A stretch of DNA of 64,000 nt from Pseudomonas putida. Lineage in GTDB: Bacteria > Pseudomonadota > Gammaproteobacteria > Pseudomonadales > Pseudomonadaceae. The position numbers and the translations under genes were made by a program. How positions within the stretch are numbered: the stretch's first letter is position 1; each line of letters starts with the position of its first letter. The DNA lies in NCBI RefSeq assembly GCF_003228315.1, contig NZ_CP029693.1:682001-746000 (forward strand), in the 5' to 3' direction. Below the pieces are notes generated by a model. That model worked only from the letters and a program-made list of their open reading frames with translations, was not told the DNA's origin and made no database searches. This document shows, one piece after another, positions 56,493-64,000 of this stretch.

Positions 56493-57224
56493 ATGAATTC
56501 TCTATCCAGTGATGTTCGCCTGCCGCTTTACCAACGCCTGCGTGACCACCTGGCAGAGCAAATCGCCAACAATCGCTGGCGTCCGGGAGAGGCCATTCCC
56601 ACAGAAGCCGCGCTTTCAGCGGAATACCAACTGTCCACGGGCACCGTGCGCAAAGCGGTCGACGCGCTGGTCAGCGAGGGCATTCTGGAGCGACAGCAAG
56701 GTCGAGGCACTTTCATTCGCCGGCCGCAGTTTCAATCGTCACTGTTTCGTTTTTTCCGTTTTCAAACTGCCTCCGGCGAACGCCAGGTGCCGGAGAGTCG
56801 CATCCTGTCCATCGAGCCGGTGGCCGCGCCCTCGGCGGTGGCCCAGGCGTTGGGCCTGCCTGTCGAGTCGCCGGTCATTCGTATAGTCCGGGTTCGTCTA
56901 CTTGATGTTCAGCCGGTGCTCGCCGAAGAAATCTGGCTGCCGCGCAACCGCTTCCAGCCGCTGCTGGAGATCGACCTGAGCCGTAAAGGGCCACTGCTTT
57001 ATCCGATCTACGAAGAAGTTTGCGGGCAGGTCGTCGCCTATGCCGAAGAAACACTGACCGCTGAATCTGTGAATGACGTGCATGCGCGATTACTGCAAGT
57101 CCCGATCAATAGTCCGGTGGTGGTAATCGAGCGTCTGGCGCGCGATTACGCCGGTACACCGCTGGAGTGGCGTCGCTCACGTGGGCATGCCGAGCACTTC
57201 CGCTACAGCGTGGATATTCGCTAA
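56493..57224 (+). CDS. GntR-family regulator with UTRA domain
   Basis: The 243-residue protein has a GntR winged HTH (LPLYQRLRDHLAEQIANNRW, EYQLSTGTVRKAVDAL, QQGRGTFIRR) and a UTRA ligand domain (about 90-240, PLLYPIYEEVCGQVVAYAEE). It is followed in the same direction by an MFS transporter and an amidohydrolase, so it probably controls their expression in response to their substrate. Spacing to the transporter is 135 bases. Confidence 0.93.
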   Translation: MNSLSSDVRLPLYQRLRDHLAEQIANNRWRPGEAIPTEAALSAEYQLSTGTVRKAVDALVSEGILERQQGRGTFIRRPQFQSSLFRFFRFQTASGERQVPESRILSIEPVAAPSAVAQALGLPVESPVIRIVRVRLLDVQPVLAEEIWLPRNRFQPLLEIDLSRKGPLLYPIYEEVCGQVVAYAEETLTAESVNDVHARLLQVPINSPVVVIERLARDYAGTPLEWRRSRGHAEHFRYSVDIR

Positions 57225-57359
57225 CCCTGTGCCTGGGTAGCGGATCACTCAGCGACGACTCGGTCGTTGCTGATTTCATTGTTTTGATTGCCATGACTGG
57301 CCTGTAGCGGCGCGGTTTGTTCTCGGTTGTTTCCCGTTCCACCTATAAGGATAAGAATC

Positions 57360-58649
57360 ATGTTTAGCTGGTATCGCCAAGTCACTCCTCGGGAGCGCAA
57401 AACGTTTTGGGCCTGCTTCGGCGGATGGTCGCTCGACGCACTGGAAGTACAAATGTTTGGCCTGGCGATTCCGGCTTTGATTGCCGCCTTTGCCCTGACC
57501 AAGGGCGACGCGGGGCTGATAAGCGGAGTGACTCTGGTCACTTCAGCCATCGGTGGCTGGGTAGGGGGGACGTTGTCCGACCGCTACGGCCGGGTACGTA
57601 CGCTGCAGTGGATGATTTTGTGGTTCTCCTTTTTTACCTTTCTCTCCGCGTTTGTGAGCGGCTTCAACCAGCTCTTGATCGTCAAGGCGCTCCAGGGTTT
57701 CGGCATCGGCGGCGAGTGGGCAGCAGGTGCAGTATTGATGGCCGAAACCATCAATCCGCAGTATCGCGGCAAAGTGATGGGCACCGTACAAAGTGCCTGG
57801 GCCGTGGGTTGGGGGCTGGCCGTAGGCGTGTTCACACTGATTTACTCCTTCGTGCCGCAGGACATGGCGTGGCGCGTGATGTTCCTGGTCGGGCTGCTAC
57901 CGTCGTTCCTGATTATCTGGGTGCGTCGCAATGTCGAGGAGCCCGACAGCTTCCAGCGTCTGCAAAAAGAAAACGTCATCCCGCAAAGTTTTTTCAAATC
58001 CTTGGCCGGCATCTTCCGCCCCGATTTGATCCGCGTAACGCTGTTCGGTGGCCTGTTGGGGCTGGGTGCGCACGGTGGTTACCACGCGGTGATGACCTGG
58101 CTGCCAACGTTCCTCAAGACTGAACGCAATCTGTCCGTACTGAACTCTGGCGGCTACCTGGCGGTGATCATCTTCGCGTTCTGGTGTGGGTGTGTAGTCA
58201 GCGGCTTTTTGATCGACCGTATTGGCCGACGCAAAAACATCGTGCTGTTCGCGCTTTGCTGTGTCGTCACTGTGCAGAGTTATGTGTTCCTGCCGCTGAC
58301 CAATACACAGATGCTTTTCCTGGGGTTCCCGCTCGGCTTTTTCGCGGCCGGTATTCCCGCGAGCCTTGGCGCACTGTTCAACGAGCTGTACCCGGCGGAT
58401 GTGCGCGGTGCCGGTGTGGGCTTCTGCTACAACTTTGGCCGAGTACTTTCAGCGGTGTTCCCGTTCCTGGTCGGTCACATGAGCGACTCCATGTCCCTTG
58501 GGTCTGCGATTGGTATCGACGCGGGGATTGCCTATGGCGTAGCGGTGATCGCGGCACTTTGCCTGCCGGAAACCCGTGGACGCAGCCTCGAAGCTTCGAG
58601 TGCATCGGTGCCAGCAACGGTCAACGGCAATGAGAGTGCGCGGGCCTGA
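57360..58649 (+). CDS. MFS transporter
   Basis: Start at 57360, preceded by AAGGATAAGAATC, gives 429 residues. There are twelve predicted membrane segments and the MFS motif between TM2 and TM3 (GGTLSDRYGRVRTL, about 72-85) with its pair later in the protein (GFLIDRIGRRKNI). The opening (RERKTFWACFGGWSLDALEV) resembles the NanT/sialate and related organic-acid proton symporters. It probably imports the substrate of the amidohydrolase encoded 19 bases downstream. Confidence 0.92.
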   Translation: MFSWYRQVTPRERKTFWACFGGWSLDALEVQMFGLAIPALIAAFALTKGDAGLISGVTLVTSAIGGWVGGTLSDRYGRVRTLQWMILWFSFFTFLSAFVSGFNQLLIVKALQGFGIGGEWAAGAVLMAETINPQYRGKVMGTVQSAWAVGWGLAVGVFTLIYSFVPQDMAWRVMFLVGLLPSFLIIWVRRNVEEPDSFQRLQKENVIPQSFFKSLAGIFRPDLIRVTLFGGLLGLGAHGGYHAVMTWLPTFLKTERNLSVLNSGGYLAVIIFAFWCGCVVSGFLIDRIGRRKNIVLFALCCVVTVQSYVFLPLTNTQMLFLGFPLGFFAAGIPASLGALFNELYPADVRGAGVGFCYNFGRVLSAVFPFLVGHMSDSMSLGSAIGIDAGIAYGVAVIAALCLPETRGRSLEASSASVPATVNGNESARA

Positions 58650-58668
58650 TGCCCTTTACCTTCTATAG

Positions 58669-59523
58669 ATGAACGCTATGACTGACACCTGTTCTACGCC
58701 GATCACCGGCATCGACTCCCATGCTCATGTGTTTAGCCGTGATCTAAATTTGGTCGGTGCACGGCGCTATACCCCTGATTACGACGCCACGCTTGAGCAG
58801 TATCTGACGCACTTGCACGCTCATGGTCTGAGTCATGGCGTATTGGTGCAACCGAGCTTTCTTGGTACCGACAATAGCTACTTGCTGGCGGCGTTGAGGC
58901 AAGCGCCGGATCAGTTGCGAGGCGTGGTTGTGCTGGAACCAGGCGTCAGTCGCGCCATGTTGAATGACATGGATCGCCTGGGCGTAGTTGGCGTTCGCTT
59001 GAACCTGATAGGTAAGGCGTTACCTGATTTTCGTAACAGTGTCTGGAGAGAGTTTTTTAGCCACATTGCTGATCTTGACTGGCATGTCGAGTTGCATCGG
59101 GAGGTAAAGGATCTGCCTGGACTGATCCATCAATTGACGCCGTTCGGTTTGAAGTTGGTGATTGATCACTTTGGTCGGCCGGATGCCAATTCGGGCGTCG
59201 ATCAGCCGGGGTTTTGCGAGTTACTGGAGTTGGGATCGAAAGGTTCGATCTGGATGAAGGTATCGGGAATCTATCGTTTGGGAGGTACGCCGCAACAGAA
59301 CATCAATTTCGCTCGAATGGCATTACCGCTGCTGGAACAAAGTTTCGGCCTTCGCCAGTTGGTGTGGGGCAGCGACTGGCCGCATACGCAGCATGAGCAA
59401 AGCATCGGTTTCCACACCGTAGTCGATCAGTTAAAAGCCCTGGAGTGTTCGACGCAGGTTAGCTATTCGCTGCTGGTGCAAGTCCCTCGAAGGTTATTCG
59501 GTTTTGCAAAAGGCAAAAGCTGA
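58669..59523 (+). CDS. Amidohydrolase_2-family metal-dependent hydrolase
   Basis: The 284-residue protein has the TIM-barrel amidohydrolase marks: DSHAHVF (HxH, about 17-23), a central His in LVIDHFGRPD (about 161-170), and WGSDWPHTQ (Asp near 247). It resembles the lactonase branch (2-pyrone-4,6-dicarboxylate lactonase type and sugar lactonases). It likely opens a lactone or a related ring. Either ATG 58669 or ATG 58678 could be the start; ribosome sites are weak for both. It sits after the MFS gene in the same operon. Confidence 0.9.
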   Translation: MNAMTDTCSTPITGIDSHAHVFSRDLNLVGARRYTPDYDATLEQYLTHLHAHGLSHGVLVQPSFLGTDNSYLLAALRQAPDQLRGVVVLEPGVSRAMLNDMDRLGVVGVRLNLIGKALPDFRNSVWREFFSHIADLDWHVELHREVKDLPGLIHQLTPFGLKLVIDHFGRPDANSGVDQPGFCELLELGSKGSIWMKVSGIYRLGGTPQQNINFARMALPLLEQSFGLRQLVWGSDWPHTQHEQSIGFHTVVDQLKALECSTQVSYSLLVQVPRRLFGFAKGKS

Positions 59524-59678
59524 GACTTACGCCTGCATTCGCAGATGTCCATTCATCTCACCCATTTAAATGAATACCTACAGAACGTTCGACGTGCGAC
59601 GTTGCAGTAAACCTATCGTGCCTCACCGAGAAGTTCTGTGTAGTAGCAGCATATTCCAATTACAAGAGAGTAGGTTCC

Positions 59679-59822
59679 ATGAACACGTCATCCAATGCCG
59701 AAGTTGAAAGCACCCAATCGATGTTTGGTTTATCGCGTGCACCGACAGGCGTTACGGTTTCAAACTTCTCTTTCAAATCTGAGCGCAGTTTGTGCGCCAG
59801 CCCAGCCGAGATCCTTTCATGA
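59679..59822 (+). CDS. Short hypothetical reading frame coupled to GntP transporter gene
   Basis: A 47-codon frame begins MNTSSNAEVESTQSMFGLSR and its stop overlaps the GntP start (ATGA at 59819-59822). A weak AAGAGAG lies before the ATG. No family is recognised and there is no membrane segment. It may be a leader that brings ribosomes to the transporter gene, which has no good ribosome site of its own, or a remnant of another gene. Confidence 0.35.
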   Translation: MNTSSNAEVESTQSMFGLSRAPTGVTVSNFSFKSERSLCASPAEILS

Positions 59823-61204
59823 CTCCCTTAGATATAGACCTCTTACTGACCGCATTGGTGAGTGTCCTGGTGCTGGTGGGGCTCATCGTGTCGCGTCTCA
59901 AAATGCACCCGCTCCTGGCCTTGCTAGTGGTTTCCGTGGGCGTTGGCTTTGCAACCGGTATGGAGCCGGAATCCATCGTCTCCCACGTGATCACCGGCGC
60001 CGGTAAGACACTGGGGGCAGTAGGGGTCGTAATCGCGCTTGGAGCGATGCTAGGCAAAATTCTTGCTGACGCAGGCGTAACAGAGCAGATTGCCGAGGTC
60101 ATTCTCAAGCGAACATCGGATCGGATGATCCCTTGGGCCATGATGATGGTTGCATTTGTAATTGGCATTCCCATGTTTTTCGAGGTGGGCTTGGTGATCA
60201 TGCTGCCGCTGATATTCAGCGTGGCGCGAAAGCTGGAAAGCCAGGCTCGCTTCAAAGGTTCAGCGTATGTGTATGTGGGTGTTCCGGTGATTGCGGCACT
60301 TGCTGCCATGCACGGGATGGTACCGCCGCACCCTGGCCCCTTGACGGCCATCGCCGCGCTCAAAACCTCGGTTGGGCCCACAATGCTCTATGGCTTCCTT
60401 GCGGCTATTCCTGCAATGATTTTAGGCGGCCCGCTTTATGGCGCATTCATTTCGCCGCGCATGAGCACTCGGCCCGATCAGGTTTTGCTAGATCAGTTCA
60501 CCTTGGCTGAAAAAGCCGACGATCAACCACGCACCAGCGTATTCCTTGGCGTGCTGGCAGCCTTGCTACCGGCGATCCTGATGCTGATTCATGCCGTCGC
60601 TGAGATGGTATTACCCAAGGGCAATGCGATCCTGAACATGGCTAGTTTCTTGGGTAATCCCCTGATCGCCATGCTCCTGGGCGTGCTGTTCGCAGGGGCA
60701 AGTCTGGTACTCGCGCGGGGCGGCGATGCGGGGCAATTGCGCGAATCCCTGGGCAAGAGTCTCAAGCCAATCGCCTCAATCATCATGATCATCGCCGGCG
60801 GTGGTGCCTTTCAGGAGCTGCTGACAAGCGCCAAGGTGGGCGATGCCATCGTGCACCTGACTCAGCAGTCTGCGTTCCCTCCTCTGATCTTGGGTTGGTT
60901 GATCGCGATGTTGCTCTCGGTATCTACCGGTTCTGCCACTGTAGGTATCGTTGGTGCTGCTGGCTTGCTTGCGCCGCTTGCAGGTGCTGATCCTAGCCTC
61001 AACCTGCCTCTGCTTGCCTTGTCCATAGGCTGCGGCTCGCTGTTCTTCAACTATGCGAACCATGCGGGCTTCTGGATGGTCAAGGAGTCCTTCGGCATGA
61101 CTATGGGCGAAGCCACCAAGACCATTTCAGTGGTTCAATCCATCGTAGCCGTGATCGGTTTGATTGTGGTGTTGATGTTGAATGCGGCTGTCACGGTGAT
61201 TTGA
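59819..61204 (+). CDS. GntP-family gluconate/sugar-acid permease
   Basis: Start at 59819 gives 461 residues beginning MTPLDIDLLLTALVSVLVLV. About twelve membrane segments are visible, and the family marks AALAAMHGMVPPHPGPLTAI (about 157-176) and SVSTGSATVGIVGAAGL (about 363-379) are intact. GntP proteins import gluconate and other aldonates by proton symport. A DenD-like dehydrogenase lies downstream beyond the mvaU remnant, which fits a sugar acid such as a tetronate as substrate. That link is an inference. Confidence 0.93.
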   Translation: MTPLDIDLLLTALVSVLVLVGLIVSRLKMHPLLALLVVSVGVGFATGMEPESIVSHVITGAGKTLGAVGVVIALGAMLGKILADAGVTEQIAEVILKRTSDRMIPWAMMMVAFVIGIPMFFEVGLVIMLPLIFSVARKLESQARFKGSAYVYVGVPVIAALAAMHGMVPPHPGPLTAIAALKTSVGPTMLYGFLAAIPAMILGGPLYGAFISPRMSTRPDQVLLDQFTLAEKADDQPRTSVFLGVLAALLPAILMLIHAVAEMVLPKGNAILNMASFLGNPLIAMLLGVLFAGASLVLARGGDAGQLRESLGKSLKPIASIIMIIAGGGAFQELLTSAKVGDAIVHLTQQSAFPPLILGWLIAMLLSVSTGSATVGIVGAAGLLAPLAGADPSLNLPLLALSIGCGSLFFNYANHAGFWMVKESFGMTMGEATKTISVVQSIVAVIGLIVVLMLNAAVTVI

Positions 61205-61365
61205 GTCAGGATCTGTTCGCAGGTAGTAACCCTGCCCGAACGAGTTAGCCGAGGGTGGGAGATAGAGTTACGCTCCACAGGGTGTTTTACCATCGAACTT
61301 GAATGCTCAGTGTTCGCTGGTAAGTATGGAGCGTTTTACTCGGCTAACCTTAAAGTGTCAGCACT

Positions 61366-61506
61366 CGCAAACCTCGCCAAGTGAAGGTCTATAAGAAACC
61401 GCACACCGGCGAAGTAGTCGAAACCAAAGGCGGCAATCACAAGACGCTGAAAGAGTGGAAAGCACAGTACGGTGCCGATACGGTGGAGCCCTGGCTGACC
61501 AAGTGA
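61366..61506 (+). pseudogene. mvaU-like gene, 3' end only (displaced copy)
   Basis: 47 codons encode only the DNA-binding end of an MvaT/MvaU protein (RKPRQVKVYKKPHTGEVVET, then KGGNHKTLKEWKAQYG and the stop). An in-frame TAA lies at 61351, so there is no 5' part here. It differs from the matching end of the intact gene at 56221 by about 8 of 46 residues, so it is a different allele. Its stop and terminator are nearly the same as those of the intact gene. It looks like the original 3' end, displaced when the segment between was inserted. Confidence 0.88.
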
Positions 61507-61531
61507 TCTTGGTTTGAGTACAAAAGGGCCC
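61490..61531 (+). repeat. 42-bp direct repeat, copy 2
   Basis: 40 of 42 bases match copy 1 at 56205-56246. Same orientation, about 5.3 kb apart. Confidence 0.6.
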
Positions 61532-61547
61532 ATTGAGGGCCCTTTTT
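61523..61547 (+). terminator. Rho-independent terminator of displaced mvaU 3' end
   Basis: Stem AAAAGGGCCC/GGGCCCTTTT with a 5-base loop, closing in a T-run, 16 bases after the stop codon; homologous to the terminator at 56240. Confidence 0.9.
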
Positions 61548-61741
61548 TGTATGCGCTTTCGGGGTTCAAGGCTGATTAAGCTTGGCACTACCAACGCCGA
61601 ATAGCTCTTAGATTGCCTACAAGATAAGCAGCCTCCAGCGCTAAGTTCATTTGATGATTTCCATGGCCAAATTATTAAGACCCTGGTAGTACGACAGCCG
61701 GCATCACCCATACCAAGCCGAGTTAAATTTGTCTTACCGAG

Positions 61742-62524
61742 TCATTCAAATATAGCTACGGCACGGACAAAACCCGCAGAAGCATGTCGAATCTTGTAGG
61801 GAAAGCATGAAACCCAGAAGCCTGATGGGGGAAGTTGCTCCAAGTTAGCCAGCTTTTCCATTTGACCGTAACCGATGTCGCGGCCAGCTTTATGTCCTTC
61901 CCAAATGATCGACGCGTCACCCGACTCAGCGAATCTCTCCCTCGTGTATTTGAAGGGGGCATCCCAGCTCCAAGCGTCTGTGCCAACGACTCGCACGCCG
62001 CGCTCTAAGAGATACATTGTTGCCTCACGCCCCATCCCAACACCCGCGTCGAGGTAGCCAGGCTGCCCAAACAGACTTCCGGCTCGCGTGTTAATCAGGA
62101 CGATTTCCAAGGGACTCAATTCATGATTGATACGCTGGAGCTCAGCTTCCAGTTCCGTTGCTGTAACCACGTGTCCATCGGGCAGGTGTCGAAAGTCGAG
62201 CTTTACGCCTGGCTGCAGACACCATTCTAGTGGCAACTCGTCGATACCAAATGCCGGTTTCCCACCATCCGTTGTGGATGCGTAGTGCCAGGGTGCATCC
62301 ATGTGAGTACCACTATGTGTAGTGATACTGAGCCGTTCAGCGGCCCATGATTCGTTACCAGGTAGGTCTTCTTTACGCAGACCCGGGAACATTGCAGCCA
62401 TCTCGGGCCAGCCTTCCTGATGATCTATGTAATCGATCTTGGGTAAGAGGGGCGGAGGATCTGTGTAGGGGTTGTTGTCCAGGCAGACCGACAAATCAAG
62501 CATGCGACACTTACTGAGGTTCAT
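61742..62524 (-). CDS. Cyclase-family protein (kynurenine formamidase-like fold)
   Basis: Start at 62524, with AGGAG 9 bases before, gives 260 residues. The metal-binding motif HSGTHMDAPWH (about 73-83) and the later GTDAWSWD and EGHKAGRDIGYGQ region define the cyclase superfamily, which hydrolyses amides, lactones or formyl groups. It overlaps the end of the epimerase gene by 14 bases and is the last gene of the minus-strand operon. The gene ends near the displaced mvaU terminator, convergent with it. The substrate is unknown. Confidence 0.9.
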   Translation of the reverse strand: MNLSKCRMLDLSVCLDNNPYTDPPPLLPKIDYIDHQEGWPEMAAMFPGLRKEDLPGNESWAAERLSITTHSGTHMDAPWHYASTTDGGKPAFGIDELPLEWCLQPGVKLDFRHLPDGHVVTATELEAELQRINHELSPLEIVLINTRAGSLFGQPGYLDAGVGMGREATMYLLERGVRVVGTDAWSWDAPFKYTRERFAESGDASIIWEGHKAGRDIGYGQMEKLANLEQLPPSGFWVSCFPYKIRHASAGFVRAVAIFE

Positions 62525-63509
62525 GAACAGCAACTCCTGATTTTGGTTTTGTTGATCGAGTCAGACCTGGCAAGTTGCTCAGTGCATTGCGCAGCAATGT
62601 GGCAGGGGAACCATCATGACGAAACCCCATTGCGCGAGCTCGTGGCGTTCGAAGTGGGGGTAAGCTCCCAAACAAACCCTCCAGCTGAGTGTCGGGTTTG
62701 AATTCGATTTTTTCGCCATTTGCCTCACCGAAAAGAGCTGCGAGCGCGTCGAGGACTTGGGCTATAGAGAGCTGTAGTACCGGCAATTGCCAAACCCGAT
62801 CGTTTCCCAAGTTCTTGAGCTCTGCTGCATGCAGCAGGTTTTCTACGCAACAACGAGCTGACATCCACCATGCAGTGGCTTGGGGTGAGACAGGGCAGAC
62901 GTACGAATCACCTGCGGCATACGAATGCAGCAGGTCGCTCATAAATGCGGATCTCAGTCCGTTTGGTTCGCGTGGTCGAGCGACAATACCGGGGAGACGA
63001 AGAATGCGACCATCGACTTCCCCACGGCGTGCCAAGTCTTCAATTGCAATCTCAATCATGCGCTTGTGGGCAGCGTAGGAGAGTTGTGGGTGTTCAGTCT
63101 GCATTTCATCCATTCGTGCAGGAAGTTCCCCCCCGTACACGGCAACACTGCTGGCATAGACTAGGACTGGAGGACGGTCGGAATTACGCAGTTGATGCAG
63201 GAGCTCTAAGCTGGCTTGCAGATTGACTTGATAGCCAAGTTCGTAATTTGTCTCCGCCGCGCCGCCAGGGATGCTAACGAGATGGAAAACTACGTCGATA
63301 CCGTCGGCTATTACCCGACGCAACAGTGCCGTATCAGTAATGCTGCCGCAGTGACGACGTATGCGACTGTCTACGGGAAGGTCATCCAGATTCTGGTCGA
63401 GCAACAGAAGTGCTTCGATCTTCCGCCCGCGAATCTCATCTTGCTTTAAAAGCCGAGCGACCAGTTCACGACCAACAAATCCATTGGCGCCGCTGACCAT
63501 CACTCGCAT
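62511..63509 (-). CDS. NAD-dependent epimerase/dehydratase family, DenD-like
   Basis: Start at ATG 63509, with GGGAGG six bases before, gives 332 residues. The Rossmann loop is GANGFVGREL (about 8-17), the catalytic YxxxK is YAAHK (about 150-154), and SIPGGAAETNYELGYQVNL (about 82-100) matches the D-erythronate dehydrogenase (DenD) branch. DenD oxidises the C2 hydroxyl of erythronate or similar acids. It overlaps its neighbours on both sides (63500-63509 and 62511-62524), so translation is coupled. Its exact substrate is uncertain. Confidence 0.88.
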   Translation of the reverse strand: MRVMVSGANGFVGRELVARLLKQDEIRGRKIEALLLLDQNLDDLPVDSRIRRHCGSITDTALLRRVIADGIDVVFHLVSIPGGAAETNYELGYQVNLQASLELLHQLRNSDRPPVLVYASSVAVYGGELPARMDEMQTEHPQLSYAAHKRMIEIAIEDLARRGEVDGRILRLPGIVARPREPNGLRSAFMSDLLHSYAAGDSYVCPVSPQATAWWMSARCCVENLLHAAELKNLGNDRVWQLPVLQLSIAQVLDALAALFGEANGEKIEFKPDTQLEGLFGSLPPLRTPRARAMGFRHDGSPATLLRNALSNLPGLTRSTKPKSGVAVHEPQ

Positions 63510-64000
63510 GGCCAACCTCCCTTTACTACACGCTGATCAATTGCGCCAAACAGCACATCATCATTAGTTGCTCTGACTTCCATTCGTACCGAGTCACCGA
63601 AGCGCATGAATCCCGTGCGAGGCGCACCTTCTGCGATTGTCTCAATGGCTCGGCGCTCCGCAATGCACGCCGACCCGACGGAGCGGTCGGCATTTGAAAC
63701 TGTGCCTGAGCCGATCACCGTACCGGCACTTAGTTTGCGGGTTAGCGCAGCGTGAGCAATTAGCTGGTGAAAGCCAAAGTGCATGGCCCCTCCGTGCGGA
63801 TGGCCGAACCACTCGCCATTCCACTCTACTTTCAGCGGGAGGTGCACACGGCCGTCACGCCAGGCTTCCCCGAGTTCGTCTGGTGTCACCGCTACCGGGG
63901 CAAAACTGGTGGAGGGTTTAGCTTGGAGAAAGCCGAAGCCGGTCTTCATTTCGCGTGGTGCCAAGGCGCGCAGACTAACATCGTTTAATTGCACCACCAG
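63500..64000 (-). CDS. Fumarylacetoacetate hydrolase-family protein (5' end beyond window)
   Basis: The C-terminal 166 or so residues are present. GSGTVSNADRSVGSACIAER (about 116 residues from the right edge) is the conserved FAH-family block, and the metal-site region lies just before it. The reading frame runs off the right edge, so the start is not in the window. Members cleave C-C bonds or hydrate acyl-pyruvates. Here it is the first known gene of an operon with a DenD-like dehydrogenase and a cyclase-family protein. Confidence 0.9.
   Translation of the reverse strand: MVVQLNDVSLRALAPREMKTGFGFLQAKPSTSFAPVAVTPDELGEAWRDGRVHLPLKVEWNGEWFGHPHGGAMHFGFHQLIAHAALTRKLSAGTVIGSGTVSNADRSVGSACIAERRAIETIAEGAPRTGFMRFGDSVRMEVRATNDDVLFGAIDQRVVKGGWPCE

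Noticed and set aside
1..64000. tRNA, rRNA genes, an origin of replication, or intact insertion sequences
   Set aside because: No cloverleaf, rRNA, DnaA-box cluster or transposase reading frame was recognised on either strand, although the rearranged right part made these worth looking for.

Overview
The window looks like a chromosomal segment of a fluorescent-group Pseudomonas. The reasons are high GC over most of its length, many copies of the Pseudomonas REP hairpin (GAGCGAGC...GCTCGCTC), a napEDABC operon, urocanase and histidine ammonia-lyase that match Pseudomonas proteins almost word for word, and an MvaT/MvaU-type H-NS-like protein. All calls come from reading the sequence; no database search was run.

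Layout. 1-4.6 kb: a minus-strand operon (TIM-barrel isomerase-like enzyme, 2OG-Fe(II) oxygenase, solute-binding protein, fused permease-ATPase, SDR) for uptake and catabolism of an unknown amino-acid-like compound. 5.1-9.5 kb: a plus-strand group of repeat-rich exported proteins (glycine/histidine-rich protein, DUF6502, DUF5666 with GGTG and VEK repeats, outer-membrane barrel). 9.6-13.6 kb: periplasmic nitrate reductase napEDABC. 13.9-17.0 kb: FMN reductase and sterol desaturase/hydroxylase, divergent from AraC plus a DUF4157 protein. 17.7-23.5 kb: secreted nuclease, GAF-GGDEF protein, periplasmic binding protein, DUF1704/QEGLA metalloprotease, DMT exporter, and a fourfold REP tandem array. 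23.5-34.3 kb: LysR regulator, M20 amidohydrolase, polar amino-acid ABC transporter, hutU, hutH and an amino-acid permease, a histidine/urocanate unit without the later hut genes. 34.3-36.8 kb: Gfa-family protein, HutC-like GntR, patatin. 36.9-49.5 kb: a beta-oxidation-type cluster with two acyl-CoA dehydrogenase pairs, two enoyl-CoA hydratases, aldehyde and alcohol dehydrogenases, TetR and a large AlkS/MalT-like LuxR regulator.

From about 52,205 the character changes. A second large LuxR regulator is cut off at its P-loop and fused head-to-head with a umuC/rulB gene that has lost its 5' end. Then comes a very AT-rich gene for an ABC-type AAA ATPase with a CxxC hook, a RloC/PrrC-like candidate defence protein. 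A complete mvaU-like gene follows, then GntR-MFS-amidohydrolase-GntP transporter genes, then a displaced 3' end of an mvaU gene with its terminator. The two mvaU 3' ends form a direct repeat that is best conserved across the stop codon and terminator, as at an integration site. The window ends in a sugar-acid-like catabolic operon (FAH-family protein, DenD-like epimerase, cyclase-family protein). The stretch 52.2-61.5 kb is best read as an acquired or rearranged island.
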